This document shows positions 32,601 to 45,731 of a stretch of 64,000 bases of DNA, in pieces. Origin of the DNA: Carposina sasakii (taxonomy: Eukaryota > Arthropoda > Insecta > Lepidoptera > Carposinidae); the NCBI GenBank assembly GCA_014607495.2, contig CP053166.1, positions 9,938,455 to 10,002,454 on the forward strand. Reading direction: 5' to 3'. The notes under the pieces are model-generated. The model ran no database searches. It saw only the letters and a program-made list of their open reading frames with translations, and had not been told where the DNA came from. Each line of letters opens with the position of its first letter. The first letter of the stretch is position 1. The position numbers were made by a program, and so were the translations under genes.

Positions 32601-34866
32601 GAAGTTATTTATTCTCTCAACTCATTCAACAGGAGACTGACTCTACGCCATATTACTTCGATAAGGATGGCCGATACATACTCGGTCCTAACAAGGAAAA
32701 ACTATATCAATACGCCCCCTGTGGCAGTACGTACAAGTTGGGCGAGGAAGGCACCTTCGAGAAGACCAGCGCAGAGTGTGGTCACAGCGAACAGGTGATG
32801 GACGCCTGCCAAGTGAAGACTAAACATAACAGTCATCGACACCCTCCTGAAAGTTTACCCATATGTGAACCTATGGATGTAAAAGGTAGGGCTGACTTCC
32901 CCCCTTTATGAAAGTGAAGGGTTCTATTTCACCGAGACTTATTACCATATATCATAATCGAGTCTGTAGAATTTCCTTTACATTCCTGTATTTCTGGCTA
33001 CACCATTTTGACAACACAGCCGTGTAATATACAGGGTGTGGGTGACAGCCAGGCAAATACTTACTGAAATTCTGTACAAGTACCATTGTGTTGAGTTATA
33101 CGAGTGTCATTACTCGCAGGAAATGTATACATGTATTTGATTATTAGTTATCTTTACTCTCCGCGCAAATTGTATCGAGCGATTCTGTGACAAATTAAAT
33201 AGATTTGCTGTGTTTTGGATCACCTGTGACACTCCATTAGGGTTGATCAGTTATTTGAACTTTTTTGAGGAAAACTTTTTTTTTTAAATCATGTTATGGT
33301 TAAAATTTTATTATTATGTCATTATCTACGGCCTAATTAAACGAACTACCTAAGCTATTTTTTCCTGTAAATATGAAAAAAATGTCGGAAAATTCTGCAA
33401 TTTTCCTGCGAAAATTTTCAGTGTTTCCCGCCTCAGAATCATGGTCTGAAGTCATCATCATCAGCCTATTGCAGTCCACTGCTGGACGTAGGCCTCAATC
33501 ATCGGTCTGCCATGATCGCCACAAAGCTAGTGTTAGGTATGGATGGGGGGATGCCTAACCTATGTTCACAAAAATGTAAAAGGACACTTATGTGTTTTTT
33601 TGCTGCTTTCCCCAGAAACACTGGACTCGGAGACGGTGACGTACTTATGGGACACATTCGGCGGGATCCTGTCGGAAGCCTTGAGCGACGTGCTGGAAGC
33701 TCGCCCCTCCAACCCCATACATCTGCTGGCTCACAAGATCCTGCATCATCAGTACGTTATTACATGGACATTCTTCATATGGTCCATTTATCTATAGGTA
33801 CCCGTAGGCTGATTGTGTAACTTGCAAAGGAAAGCGAAAATTATGAATGTGTGAGGTATGTGTGGCGCCGATACCCCACGCTTCTATTTCAACCTGCGCA
33901 CTCACACTCACAATTTTCTTATGCTTGCTAGATAACAGATTAAAATACATCGGGGTCTATTTATCTGTCCGCACCTTTAAACATAAACTTAAAATTTGTT
34001 TAACAATCCGTTATGTCTCAGCCATTTACGTACATTAACAATGGAGAGGGAGAGAGACAAACAACAAATTTTAAGTTTATTAGTCAGATGGTCAGAAAAT
34101 CAGCACATTAACTATTTTGTTTTGGTTCTACAGCCACGGCAAAACTCGCGACGAATTGAGAAAGAAACAGGAGGAAGCGGATAACTATCGTGCTAATATC
34201 AAGAAAAAACTTAAAGAAGTGGGTAACTAACTAACCAAACTAACTAATTCCCTCAATGATAAACGTGGCCGCAAATTTAAGATCTCCTTTATGATCAATC
34301 AAATCCGTACCCTAGATACATAAATACATATACAACCGGCTGTTTTCCCGAAATGAGTTTAGCAATATACCTTTCAGTTTCACAAGATACTAAGTGGCTT
34401 AGACTAAGTAACATTATTTCTCGATCACATCGAGAGTAGTTCGTCGTTGAAACGTTTGCTCCAATAGGAAGCCTACATGTTCGCGCGTTCGTCAAATCAC
34501 GCGATGAAGTCTAAGCGCTAGTGGAAATATTAGGTACCACTAGCTGGTGGAAATATTACAACAAATGTCAATGCGAAAGATAGGTTGTCTAGAGGTACCT
34601 TTGCGTTTCTGGCACTAGGCGTTAAACTGATGTCGGCATGCTGAGAAAATCAGCCGACAGTGAACGTGCGCGACGATTAAAAATGAAATTATACCTTTTT
34701 ATTTTTCTGTACCCAGCAAGCAGAACGCAAAGCATTGGCATGGATGTCAAATCAAGTCAACCGTAAGCACCTAAACAAAGTGTCCGACGATGCACCAGCC
34801 TGGCATGCAGTCAACTCATTCTCAGCAAGAAACGAGTTCATCTACTTATTGGACAGTTACAACTAG
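26686..34866 (+). CDS. Dpy-30-motif tandem gene, copy C (complete, nine exons)
   Basis: This is the complete paralogue. Exons are 26686-27285, 27594-27773, 28259-28455, 28775-28908, 32237-32364, 32633-32885, 33616-33751, 34134-34218 and 34717-34866 (TAG). They sum to 1863 nt, giving 620 residues, with all phases consistent. Residues 1-200 (MEKYKPKETI...) are charged helix. Residues 201-370 are likely coiled coil. Residues 371-413 contain CDYGHQVYHLEY and DYHLTCEGG. Residues 414-497 are the Cys-rich module with C-x-S-T-Y-K, CGHSEQ and a late Cys. Residues about 498-543 are the Dpy-30 motif (YLWDTFGGIL, NPIHLLAHKIL). Residues 544-571 are a basic/acidic helix, and the tail has DxPAWHAVNSF. No signal peptide or membrane segment is seen. 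AATAAA lies at 34963. The Dpy-30 motif suggests a docking subunit of a larger assembly, perhaps axonemal; that is inference. Intron 4 contains LINE debris. I do not recognise a named orthologue. Confidence 0.82.
27984..28237. mobile_element. Palindromic MITE next to copy C exon 3
   Basis: The left arm AGATGTCATAGAGTGCTAATG mirrors the right arm CATTAGCACTCTATGTCTACATCT. The interior is also paired (CACAATTCCAGTCCTTGACACTTAGATT with its complement). It ends 21 bp before exon 3 of copy C. Confidence 0.85.
29048..29730. repeat. GC-rich LINE 3'-end debris between AAT microsatellites
   Basis: It is flanked by (AAT)n at 29048-29065 and 29729-29745. Its last third (GGATGTATCATATTGTGCGGTCGGCGATGG, ACACAATATTAAAG, GGCCTCTACATCTTGGCCACGG) has a rearranged relative at 5820-5950. 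No intact frame is present. Confidence 0.45.
30105..31475 (+). mobile_element. 5'-truncated non-LTR retrotransposon with RNase H domain
   Basis: Three overlapping frames (30101-30466, 30385-30972, 30828-31151) follow the end of a LINE ORF2. RNase H residues appear in order: PIFTDASRP, FTGEATAILEAI, IILSDSLSTLQS and VLAWIPSHRGIVGNETVDG. A terminal Cys/His finger follows (CECGLADGTADHIFFNC). The tail is A-rich (about 31447-31473). Two frameshifts break it. An RNase H after the RT points to a jockey/I/R1-like lineage. It lies in intron 4 of copy C. Confidence 0.75.
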
Positions 34867-37800
34867 CAAACAACATGGCCGACCTTGGTGAATCGAAATG
34901 GCGAACATTTTTTAGGTTATATTCATGTTTATATATGAATATTAATCTGGGTGTCTGTAAGCAATAAATATTTTTTATAGTTTTGTTTTTCAAGTTAGAT
35001 CTATTATTTTAAAGTTTTTTTAGTACAATATAGTGTGCATTTCATTAGTGTCCTTTATCAGAATAGGTACGTTACAAATTTGAGCAAGGAAATATAGACA
35101 TCTTTCGACAAATCTAAGTAAAAATATTACGAAACATTATTTTTAATTCTTCACTAAAATGTACCTACTTACTTCATTTCGTGCCATTTCTCCAAAATAG
35201 AGTAGGTACGCGTCTCTACGTTATCCAAATTAAACTTGATAGTATCTAAACCTTTTTCACTCCCACATTATAATGACATCCGACGGTTTCTTTTGGTGAT
35301 GTAGTTCGTACTTAAGAACGTAGGAAATCGTAGGAACCTTATTTACTTAACCAAATAAAGTGGTCGGTTCTGGCTGTGACAAAAAGGAATAAGTAGAACT
35401 TATCTTAAGTTTATGTTCGTGGCGATTGTAGTTAGTGCAAGTGCCTGTTTTCGCAGCGAGTTATCATATCCGAGGGTCAGTGGAGGGTGTAGAGCCCGGT
35501 GGTGGGCGCACCCATAGTGAATGTTCGAACTTGCGAATTGTAACGCCTAATACAATTTCATTTATGTTAAGTGTCAGAATCGATCACAATATCTAAAAGC
35601 ATATTATTATATTGCTCAATTAGATAAAAAAAAAACAACCTATTTTAGCAGTTCTAATCTAGGGATATAAATTAATATTCCCATTAATACATACATTATT
35701 TATTTTCAATTTGGTTACATTATGGTAGGTTAGTATTTAAAGTGAAACACGATATGATTTCGAAAGAGATCGAGTATGCTGTCTCACTCACACATTCAGG
35801 ACGTGAGCGAGACAGCCCTACTTTAAATCTTTCAGTCTGTCCTATAGAAAATATTACCCGCACACACGATGTAGAATAAAATATATATAATTTTTAGGTC
35901 ATTTCAATACATAAATATGTAGATAAAATTCTGTATCTGATTATTACAATAAATTCTATTCCATTTTCTATTTTAAAATGATCGTGTGTGAACAAAACAA
36001 CATAAACTATATATATATATATATAATAGTTACACAATTTACTTTGTACGGTGATGGCGTTATTCTAATATATATTCTCAAATAAAGATTTACCAATCAA
36101 CATTTATCTGTATTTTTATAAGTACGAAGCAATTAAAAGTATAAATAATAAAAAACAACCAAACTAATGACGCGTCACCCAATTTAAAAGCGCCAATTTT
36201 ACACTACGAAACACAATAATAAAAATGAAGTACAATTTTAGAAAAATTATATTATAAATTATAATACGAAAAATAGGAAAAAAAACTAAACGTAACCCCA
36301 AATTTCCAAAAAAAAAAACAGTTATTTTAATCTCGAAAAAATAAACAAAATAACGACTGCAACTTTAGAAAATGCCTACTGTTTACTTTCTTATACATAC
36401 GTGAAGATGAAAGGTATTTACAAAGATAAATCATTGTATTATAAATATAATATAAATCCTTAGGCTTTCATTATGAAATAAACAGACATATTCTGATATA
36501 ATTTTATTGTAAGATGACAATTTTACACTAAATCAATTAAGACCACCGGCCACAATCAGAAGTATCGAAAAACACAAAAATTCAAAACTGTATCCTACAT
36601 AGTTCACTCCAATTCTCTATACACATCTAATATTATGACAATTATAAATGGCCAATAAAAAACACCAAAAAGAAAATGTAAACCACTAATAAAAGGAAAA
36701 TATTCAAAATAAAAACTAGGACTCATATACATTGATGGCTGGACGCACTGTACACGCGTTTTCATATGAAATCGCCTATTCGCAAACCGATCGATAGCGC
36801 GTTTTGTTCACATTTTTGCTATCACAGAATAGAGTAGCATAAACATTTTGTTATTCTAGTTCTAGTTGCTCCAATTGACTGCGAATCGCTTACTGGTGGA
36901 AATCTGAGTAAATAATTAATTATATGCGTATTAGTTTGGTTTTGATTCGAATTCATACGAAAATGCCTAAATGCGGCCCGCCATCGACTCTTCTAGTGTT
37001 AGTTGTGCCACATGTTAAAATACTTTGTAGGGCTTTACGAAAACTCTATTGCGATCGACTATTATAACAATAAGTTGCACATTTTCATACAACGTACACG
37101 TCAAAGTCAATACTTTTCTAGTCAATATTTTTGTTCATGTCATTTTTGTGAAGTCATATTATACACACAATAAAGGTTACTTCACAGGTCAACAGTATGT
37201 TGGTCTTAGGTAAATGAACATTTTAAAAAGTATGAAAATGTTCACTTTAGTAATAGTCAATTTACAGGTAAATCTGCTATGGATAGGCAATTTAAAGTTC
37301 ACACAATAATTTCCTACGTGCATTGCCCAGCCACAGCATTGAAGTCTAGAGTATTACATTTTGTCCGACAGTGAAAGGTTACTAACATTCAGCCATGTTG
37401 AATTTCTTTGTCTATGGATACCATAGTCAAAACGCACTACTTTTTAAACACGTTACAGTCATACACCTGTCATAAGTCACAGAGTTTTATTATGAAAGTA
37501 TCAAAGAGTGTCGAACTATAATATGTTTAAAAATATTTATGAATTTATCAAACATAGACTACTTTTTATGTTGTCTGTGGGGCTTATTATGATTAAATGA
37601 TACAGTGTAGGTAAATCATCAAACAGAGTCGCAAATAAATTGCTCTGTGGCTTCGAGACAACATTTCATCTATGTACAAAATACAAAGTAAAATCACAGC
37701 AATTTAACTACGATTCTATTTGATACCACAATAAGTAATGGTAGACTAAATTAATCAGTATTAAAATATACGAAATTGTACACTGTCGTTTCGGTCTCCA

Positions 37801-38056
37801 CTATCAAATCTGGGACAAACTTGTAATAAGATTACCTATAAAAATTATGCTCTAAAAATTTCTACAATCACTTAGCTCCGCCCACAAAACGAATAAACGT
37901 TAAAACTCGTGTTGAGACAAAAGAAGATCGGCCAATCAGAACACAGCAAGCCGGCAATTCCAGTAAATTTTCTGCGAGCGAAACGGAAGCAGCAAATTTG
38001 CTGGAATCAGCGGTCAGGTAGGTTAACAGTGTACAATATCGTGTTGTAGAACGAGC
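34867..38056. other. Convergent 3' flank of copy C and the phosphatase gene
   Basis: The genes converge here. The copy C poly(A) signal is at 34963. The right side is probably the long 3' UTR of the phosphatase. An (AT)n tract is at 36008-36026. GCTGTCTCACTCAC at 35778 faces GTGAGCGAGACAGC at 35803. No other gene is seen. Confidence 0.5.
34963..34968 (+). terminator. Poly(A) signal of copy C
   Basis: AATAAA lies 97 bp after the stop codon, followed by a T-rich stretch. Confidence 0.65.
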
Positions 38057-41000
38057 TCAGTTGTTGAACGCCTCTGCCAGGTCGGCCTGGCAGTCGAAGG
38101 TGGACGAGCTATCGGCGTGGTCGGGGTAGAACTCCCGGTAAATCTCGTCGAGGAGCCCTTGTCTGTAAATAAATAGTTTACCAACATCTATTTAATAAGC
38201 AGAAGATAGTTTTAGTGCATGCAGTTCAGTATGGGCACGGAATACTATATTATACCAACCTTAGATTATAAATCAAGATATAAGTATAACCATTTACCTA
38301 ATTATATAAAAAATATAGACATGCATGTTCCATAAATGTTTGAAATTTGGACAAATGTTACTATAATATAACAGATTTTTTGATGATAAACTGAATACCA
38401 CAGATGTAAAAGACAAATGTTACTGAGCCGGACATTTCAAGTTTGATAATATAACGTAAAATAATCTGTGATGCCATCGCCGGAATCAACGCCCTGAGCC
38501 AGGCGTTTTTTATAACAGCCTATAAACAGATGTTAAAGATCAGTAATAATATTGCCTGAGACAACGCCCCTGAGCCAGGCGTTTCGAGTTTCAGTAACAG
38601 ACTATAAATACGACAGACACAAAAGATCAGTGATAAGTTGCAACTTCCTCTTCTGAGCCGGACATTTCAAGTTTGAGTAACAAACTATGAATACCACAGA
38701 TGTAAAATAATCTGTGATAAGTTGCCATCGCCAGAATCAACGCCCCTGAGCCAGGCGTTTCAAGTTTAAATAACAGCCTATAAACACCACAGATGTAAAG
38801 ATCAGTAATAAGTTGCCATTGCCTGAGACAGCGCCCTTGGGCCGGGCGTTTCGAGTTTGAGTAACAGACTATAAATACGACAGACACAAAAGATCAGTGA
38901 TAAGTTGCCATCGCCTGAGACAACGCCCTTGAGCAAGGGGTTTCAAGCTGAGTAACAGACTGTGAATACGTAGGCCACTCACTTGGCAGCCAGCCCCCCG
39001 CCGGGCGGCAGGCCGGGGATGTTCTCCTGCAGCAGCTGCTTCAGCACCGACGAGAAGTGCACGCTCTGGTCGTCGCGACCCGCCTCGATCAGCGCTGGAA
39101 GCGAAACCCATTTATTAACCCACATTAACCTTCCCGATGGATCGATGATTTAAAGGCTGGTAGTGACTGAATAGCAAAAACGGGAGATCGAGCCTTGTGG
39201 CGTGCTCTAGGGGAGGTCTACGTCCAGCAGTGGACTGCAATAGGCTGACGAATCCAATCGAAATTAATATATTTCCGATTAGGTCTTGCTGGGTTCGAAT
39301 CCCGGTGCAAACATTTATGTGATAAATATCGATGGATGTTTCCGAGTCATGGATGTTTCTATACTCATCTATGTATATGCCGTTGCATAGGACTTTACGA
39401 GCACAGCATATATTATACAACATATGGCTGAGAAAAAACCCCTGGCAGCAGCCTTGTGGCGCACTATGGGGAAAGCATACCCTACCTCCAGCAGTGCACT
39501 GCAAATAGGTTGATAAATCACCTCGCAGACAAAGAGCTGACCATAAATCAGATTTTATAGACAAATACTTATTAGTTTGTACAGACTGAAGTGCTTCTCT
39601 AAAGGAAATCTAATTACCTATCATGGATGTAACTACGGTTGTAACGAATAAAATTACCGACACCTTTTTGATACCGAGTTAACAATATGAGCAAACAAAA
39701 GAAGCAAAAAAACCATGTCGTTTCAAAGAGAAAACTCGAACGAATTGTAATCGATGCTCCGATTACAATTTCATAAAATGCCCCATTTCGCCAGATCTGG
39801 CAAAATCTTTCGATTTGAAAGTAAAATTCGATCAGACTTGAGCCGTTATTCTGAAATCGATACATATCGTGACCTAGCAATGTTTGGAATATTTATGTCC
39901 TCTATGTGGGGGTGATTCAGGTATTTGCGTGGCTTGCGATCACGCCAGTGTTGAATATAAGTCGAGATTAAGGTTAGGTAAGGTAACCTTCTTATGAAAC
40001 TTATCTATACTAATATTATAAAGAGGAAAACTTTGTTTGTTTGGTTGTAATGAATAGGCTCCGAACTACTGGACCGATTTCAAAAATTCTTTCACCGTTA
40101 GAATCCTTATTGGACCTGGATGAACATAGGCTATAAGAATTTCCCGATATTCCCACGGGAAGGCGACCAACGGGAATTTAATATTTTTTACGAAAACCGC
40201 TATACATATGAAGCTGAAATCGGGCATATATGTTCATTGGGGACAACGAGGAAGGACTAAAAACGGATCCCGAAATTCTAACGGGAATTCATATTTTTAC
40301 GAGAACCGCTATACATATGCTGGGGTGATTCAGGTATTTGCGTGGCATTTTTTTTTGCGATACGATCACGCCAGTGTTGAATATAAGTCGAGATTAAAGG
40401 TTAGGTAAGGTAAGCTCTAAGAACGGATTTCCCTTGTTCCAAATTTGAAACTATTGAAATTTTGCAGTATGCTTAATATAACTGAATGATGAAAATAGCC
40501 TACTACAGAGAACATTTGCATAAAATTTAAGAATGGAAATAACACGTTTATTTTTCTAGATCATTACGAACATACAACTACCTATAGGTATCCACTGAGA
40601 ATGTTTTATACAAACTTAAAAACATTACATTTAATTTGAAGTCTTGTGTGCAGGTTCACTGTAATGATATTGTATACTAGTGGACGCCCGCGACTCCGTC
40701 CGTGTGGACAGCAGAAATCAGAAAAAACAAAATGTCCAAATTAACCGGGATAAAAAGTAGCCTATATGTTAAGTGAGAACTGTCATAACTTATTCCTGAA
40801 AACTGCATCAAAATCGATTCAGCTGTTTCTGAGATTAGCGTGCACAAAAATCGTATAGTATATCGTATGGTATAGTATACATAGGTAGATATAGACATAT
40901 AGATTTATATCATTTCGCTTAAGATGGGCTATCTGTTTACTCTGTATGAGTTTAACGCATTTGATTTTAATACTATAACTATCTTAGTATGTGGATACTT

Positions 41001-44000
41001 TTAGGGTACATTTTAACGACATAATATTTTTCTGGTTATTACGCAATAACTACGAGTATTAATTGATACATATTCTGTTGGTATTAGGTCATGCAAGGAA
41101 TGAACACAAAAGTAAATAATAGTATTTTGTCACATAAAAAGATTTAAGTACCTAGCCAATTTGAGAAAACAGACCTTTTTACATAATCTACAATCGAAAT
41201 GTTCATGCATAATATTAAAATGAACCCGACACTATTTGTATAACAAGATTATATCTAGACAGGGTCTGTAAGGCTTCACCTGTACAGAATATCAGGCTTC
41301 AATCGCTTGCCAACTGGCTGTATGCATTCACGTTCATTGCTTTAACCCTTTTAATAAAAAAACAAAATGTTTTGTCTATACTCATGCAAAATGATATGAG
41401 GGCCAGGACTAAAGCAATGAAACCATACATTTTTGTTTGTATTATTTTAATTTTAGAAAACGAATTAACAAATTGTAAATATAGATATTTTAGATTCATT
41501 GTTAGTAAAAATTTCGTATTAGGGCACTATCTGCGTCTCATAGTTTTTATGCCATAGACAAAAAGTCAAACTTGAATTTACGTCATATGTACTTGAATTC
41601 ACTAAATATAAATTGGTCTTAAATTCCATTGTACAATCTAAAATATATATTTAGACACAGAAAGAGCACTATGTTTAATTGTTAATATCACAACAACGTT
41701 AGATATAAAATTATCAATAAGTACATATAATAAGATTGGTGTTAAGTACATAGTCGGTTTACGCGAAACTTCCTAACATCGAGCAGATATAAAAAGGAGG
41801 TGTTCTTACAACATACTTACATTTTGTACTCATTCTATATTGTACTTGCAGGAAAAAAGCACTAGTTAAATATGTTTATAGAATCTAGTGCACAGACAAA
41901 CAAGGTAAATAATGGGCATGGACTTATAAATTGATAATAATTAGTGTAATTATTGTTTACTTGTGAAAGATAAAGTTGAAACTTAAGAGTGTTTTAAAGA
42001 CTAAATTGCTTTCTGAAAATTATATTTCTAGTTTTGCACTATTGTTTTCGATATTTTGCAATGCCCATTATTAATCTTGGAACAATTACACTTATTATTG
42101 CAAGGGGTTTATGGGGGGGAGGTTACAAATGTTTAGAATCGCGTTCACGCGGTTTATATTCGCGGTTATATTGACTTTTACTTTTAGAACTCCTCTCTAC
42201 ATCTGCTCCATGCTTCCTAACAATATTATACTTGTATCTATTAGGTAAATAAATAAATAAGAAATATTAAGGTCATGGACTGAATTAATTTGGCGTAAAT
42301 CTTATCAGGTATATACAGGGTGTAACAGAAAGGGTAGTTAAGCGAAAAGATATGTAGCCCACTATAGAGAGGCTATTTCCAAAATTTGAGACTCGAAATC
42401 ACATGTTTATTTTTAAAGTTTGTATGAACATTCCTTGAGTTGTTTAGGAATTCTCTATACTATCTAGAAAAATAAATATTTGATTTCGAGTCTGAAATTT
42501 GGTAGGTAGGTTCCTTTTTGTGGGTTATTTAAATACCTTTTCGCTTAATATACCCCTTTTGTTACACCCTGTATAATAATAAGATATTTGTTCACATTGA
42601 GGAAAAATAACTAACATTTAGTAAATATTATAATATTCAAAATTGGGTCAAGAAAATAAATTTTATTTAGTGCTAAATGGAAACTATATGGAAACTGTGT
42701 GCAATCAATGTTTATTTTTCCCTATAGTATGGAAAATTTTTAAAATCTCAGAAATATCAATCTGAAAAATAACTTGTGATTTCAGTCTCAAATTTGGTGT
42801 ATAGGTTTTCTACAGTGTGCTATTCACGTAACTTTTGCTTAACATACCCTTTTTGTTACATCCTGTATACATATCTAGAAAAAATAATACTCATTGTAAA
42901 TAATATATTCAACCAAACTAATATTTATAAAAAATACACATCAACAATCCCAATAAACATAAAATGTTCATCATAAATAAAACATTTACTTGTAAAATCA
43001 TGCTAACAAACATAAACAATAAATAAATATGTGTAAAAAAAAATAGGTAACACCTAAACACTACATAAAAAGTCAATACTATTCTCTAAATAAACAATTC
43101 CTTGATTGGTACTCCCTATCAACCGAAATTAATATTTTAGTATTAAAAATTTATTTCATGTTTATTACATTTCATCTGATTGTAGAAATAAATTATTATA
43201 AAAGTTTCCATAGTGCCTAATTTCAAAAATTATTTATTATTTGAACTATCATCATAAATATCATCACAGGTTCACATTGAATTTGAATTCCTATATTAAT
43301 AAAACTGTCTTTTTATTAAAAGGATATTGCTTAAAAACTATGAGTTAATTTGGAATATTAATTTTAAAAAACAATTAAATAAATCTAATTGATGTCTTTT
43401 TCATTTGTATTTTTTCATAATCATTAATTCTGTACTTACATACCCGTCTTTACCTAATTGTATATATTAATTAGATGGCCTGTTCTAAAGGGGTAAACAA
43501 ATACAATCTAAACTACTAAAGGGAACATATCTAGGAATCATCAAGTTATTTCATATTTTAACCTCTAGGGCCTGATTTTTCCAATGATCAGATAGCTGGT
43601 CTGAAGATTGATGCTGTCTCTCAAGTTTTAGAGAAAGCCAGATCAAATCCTCACAGATAGGCAATAATTGAAAAATTAGCCCTCAACTAAGTCCCTTAAT
43701 CAAATAATCAATTTTGTCTCTGATATTTAATGTACTGGGAATTCTTTCTACTTAGTATGAATTGGCAAGACTAAAAGAAATATTAAACCCCATCTCATCT
43801 ACCATCTGCAAATTTTCCTAGTTATCAAAATCAACAATTAAAATTAATTAATTAAAATAGTTAAGTACACACAATAGTTACAACATCACTATTGTAAAAC
43901 AAAAACCATAATTACAGCTTGGCTGTGAGTGTGTGAGACGCATTTGACTACTACCTATTATGTATATCTCCAAAGATATTATATTGCAAGATTCTTCATA

Positions 44001-45731
44001 CTACAACATAGATTGAGTATCAAAATTTAAAATTGCAATTTCCAAAAACACAAATTAAAAAAAAACATGTATGTAACACACAGATTATATCACATAACTG
44101 CAGGCTAAGTAGAATATCAATAATAATTCATAGCACATTAACCTAGTCCCACACTAAGATACCCAAGGCCTTGTATTGTGTACTAGGCAGTGGTATATAA
44201 ATACATACATACATAATAATAGTATTACAACTTGATGATGCTGTTATTAAGGTCAATGAAATATCATTTTCATTATCAACATCTCACTAAGTGATGTGAT
44301 TCGTAAAGATATATGATTTTGTAAGAATTTATATATTTATTTTAAAAATTGAATGTCCTATGTACTGGGAATGATTTTACTATTTGGAACTTAGTCAAAC
44401 TCTTACTTAATTCATACCATTTCTACTACATTCAGCTATATTGTACATGTCAATTATTTGTCCGCTAGTCTGTCTGTCTCTGTGTTTGTGTGAACAAGCA
44501 TGCAGTAGAGAATAATAACAACCTGTGATCCTTTTCCTGAGTGTAACGTCAAGTTCCTTGTCAGCTTTCTGGGCTTCCGGACTGGGCTTGGGCGCAGACG
44601 GGAAAGTCACCAGGACAATACTCATATTGTCTTTGCTTCCCTGTAAAAAAAAATTAAATAAATAACCACTAAGTTGCATTGAGTAAATATTCTGTGTATG
44701 AAATTCAGTTGTGTGTTATTGAGCATTATAACCTCAAAATGCCAAATATGATCTAAAAGTTGTATGATGCCATATAAATAAACTGGTAAATTTTAAGTTC
44801 TTTCTGTCAATCAAATAAAATTATCAGCACTTCTTTTATAGTACTGACTGTTTATAGACTGTTAAAGATAATACTAATTTTAAATATAGCAGTGATGAGA
44901 AATAAAAAAGTTGTGTACCTTATATAGACAGGTGTCAATGACCTGATTGGTAATAGCCACAAGGTCATCAGTGAGCAACAACAATGAGTGTATGTAAGCA
45001 CAGAGTGCCTCATTGGTCATGACATCCCACACACCATCACAAGCCAGCACCATAAACTCATCCTCAGCTTCAGACCTCTCAAGAACAGACACCTCAGGCT
45101 CTGGAGACACCAGTTGCTCACACGGTCCGCGGTCAACAACCTTCTTGTATTCATAATCACCTAAAGCTCGGGAAACAGCTAAGCTTCCATTTACACGCTG
45201 GATCATTACTGTGCCACCAGCCTCGTAGATACGAGTCTTTTCAGAGGGTAGCTCAGGCTTGTGGTCTCTTGTAGCAAAGATTGGTGCACCATTCCTAGCT
45301 ACAACTGCCCTAGAATCACCACAATTTGCTATGTATATCTGTTTTGGCGACACAAACGCGCATACAGCCGTGGAACCTGACTTCTCCTCGCCATTAGAGA
45401 GTTCAGGTAATTCCCGCATCTTTTTGTCGAGGTCTAAGAATCCGGCGCGAATAGCCTCGGTAATTTCATCGCGCCGGAACTCGTCTGTTTGCATTATACA
45501 TTCTAAAAGGTTGTCAGCACAATGTGCTGACACCCGCGCCCCTGCATGGCCGTCAAATACCGCGAAGTAGGACCAGTCGTGAAGTGTCCCGTTCAATGTG
45601 AGCTGTGCGTGATGAGCATCCTCCATCTCCACACGCCATCCTTGCATTGACGCCACGCCATATCGAAGACCGTTGCCTTCTCCATTCTCGTTCTGTTTCT
45701 TCGTCTCGGGTTTATTTAAAAACGATCCCAT
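38057..45731 (-). CDS. alph: PPM-family Ser/Thr protein phosphatase (PPM1A/alphabet type)
   Basis: Four coding exons on the - strand: 45731-44919, 44640-44523, 39094-38983 and 38162-38057 (TGA). They total 1149 nt, giving 382 residues, the usual length for PPM1A-type enzymes. The start is taken at MGSFLNKP, because a Gly at position 2 fits the N-myristoylation site of this subfamily; an in-frame Met five codons upstream is less likely. All PPM motifs are present in order: GWRVEMEDAHHA, FAVFDGHAGARV, SGSTAVCAFV, YIANCGDSRAVV, VSRALGDYEYK, VLACDGVWDVM and GSKDNMSIVLV. The metal-binding acidic residues (ED, DG, CDG, DN) are all there. The enzyme removes phosphate from Ser/Thr using Mn/Mg. In flies the relative is alphabet, and in vertebrates the family damps stress-kinase signalling. 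The C-terminal helical region ends ADLAEAFNN. The 5.4-kb intron 2 holds repeats only. Confidence 0.95.
40010..40420 (+). repeat. Lepidopteran interspersed repeat with internal duplication
   Basis: It begins TATACTAATATTATAAAGAGG, a start common to many lepidopteran repeats. The block GGGTGATTCAGGTATTTGCGTGG plus GATCACGCCAGTGTTGAATATAAGTCG occurs at 39909-39967 and again at 40322-40391, so the segment sits between two copies of a short unit. Confidence 0.5.
40676..40905 (-). mobile_element. Helitron-like repeat, inverted, in phosphatase intron 2
   Basis: It begins ACTAGTGGACGCCCGCGACTCCGTCCG, the reverse complement of the end of the same family, and continues with the AACCGGGATAAAAAGTAGCC block. 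Confidence 0.6.
42312..42575. mobile_element. Palindromic MITE, TATACAGGGTGTAACA family
   Basis: Full-length copy in the phosphatase intron 2, with TATACAGGGTGTAACAGAAAGGG at one end and its complement at the other. Confidence 0.82.
42700..42869. mobile_element. Truncated copy of the TATACAGG palindromic MITE
   Basis: Only the centre and right half are present, ending AACATACCCTTTTTGTTACATCCTGTATA. It lies 125 bp from a complete copy. Confidence 0.7.

Noticed and set aside
45259..45570. 103-codon + strand frame opposite the phosphatase
   Set aside because: Antisense shadow of a conserved PPM exon.
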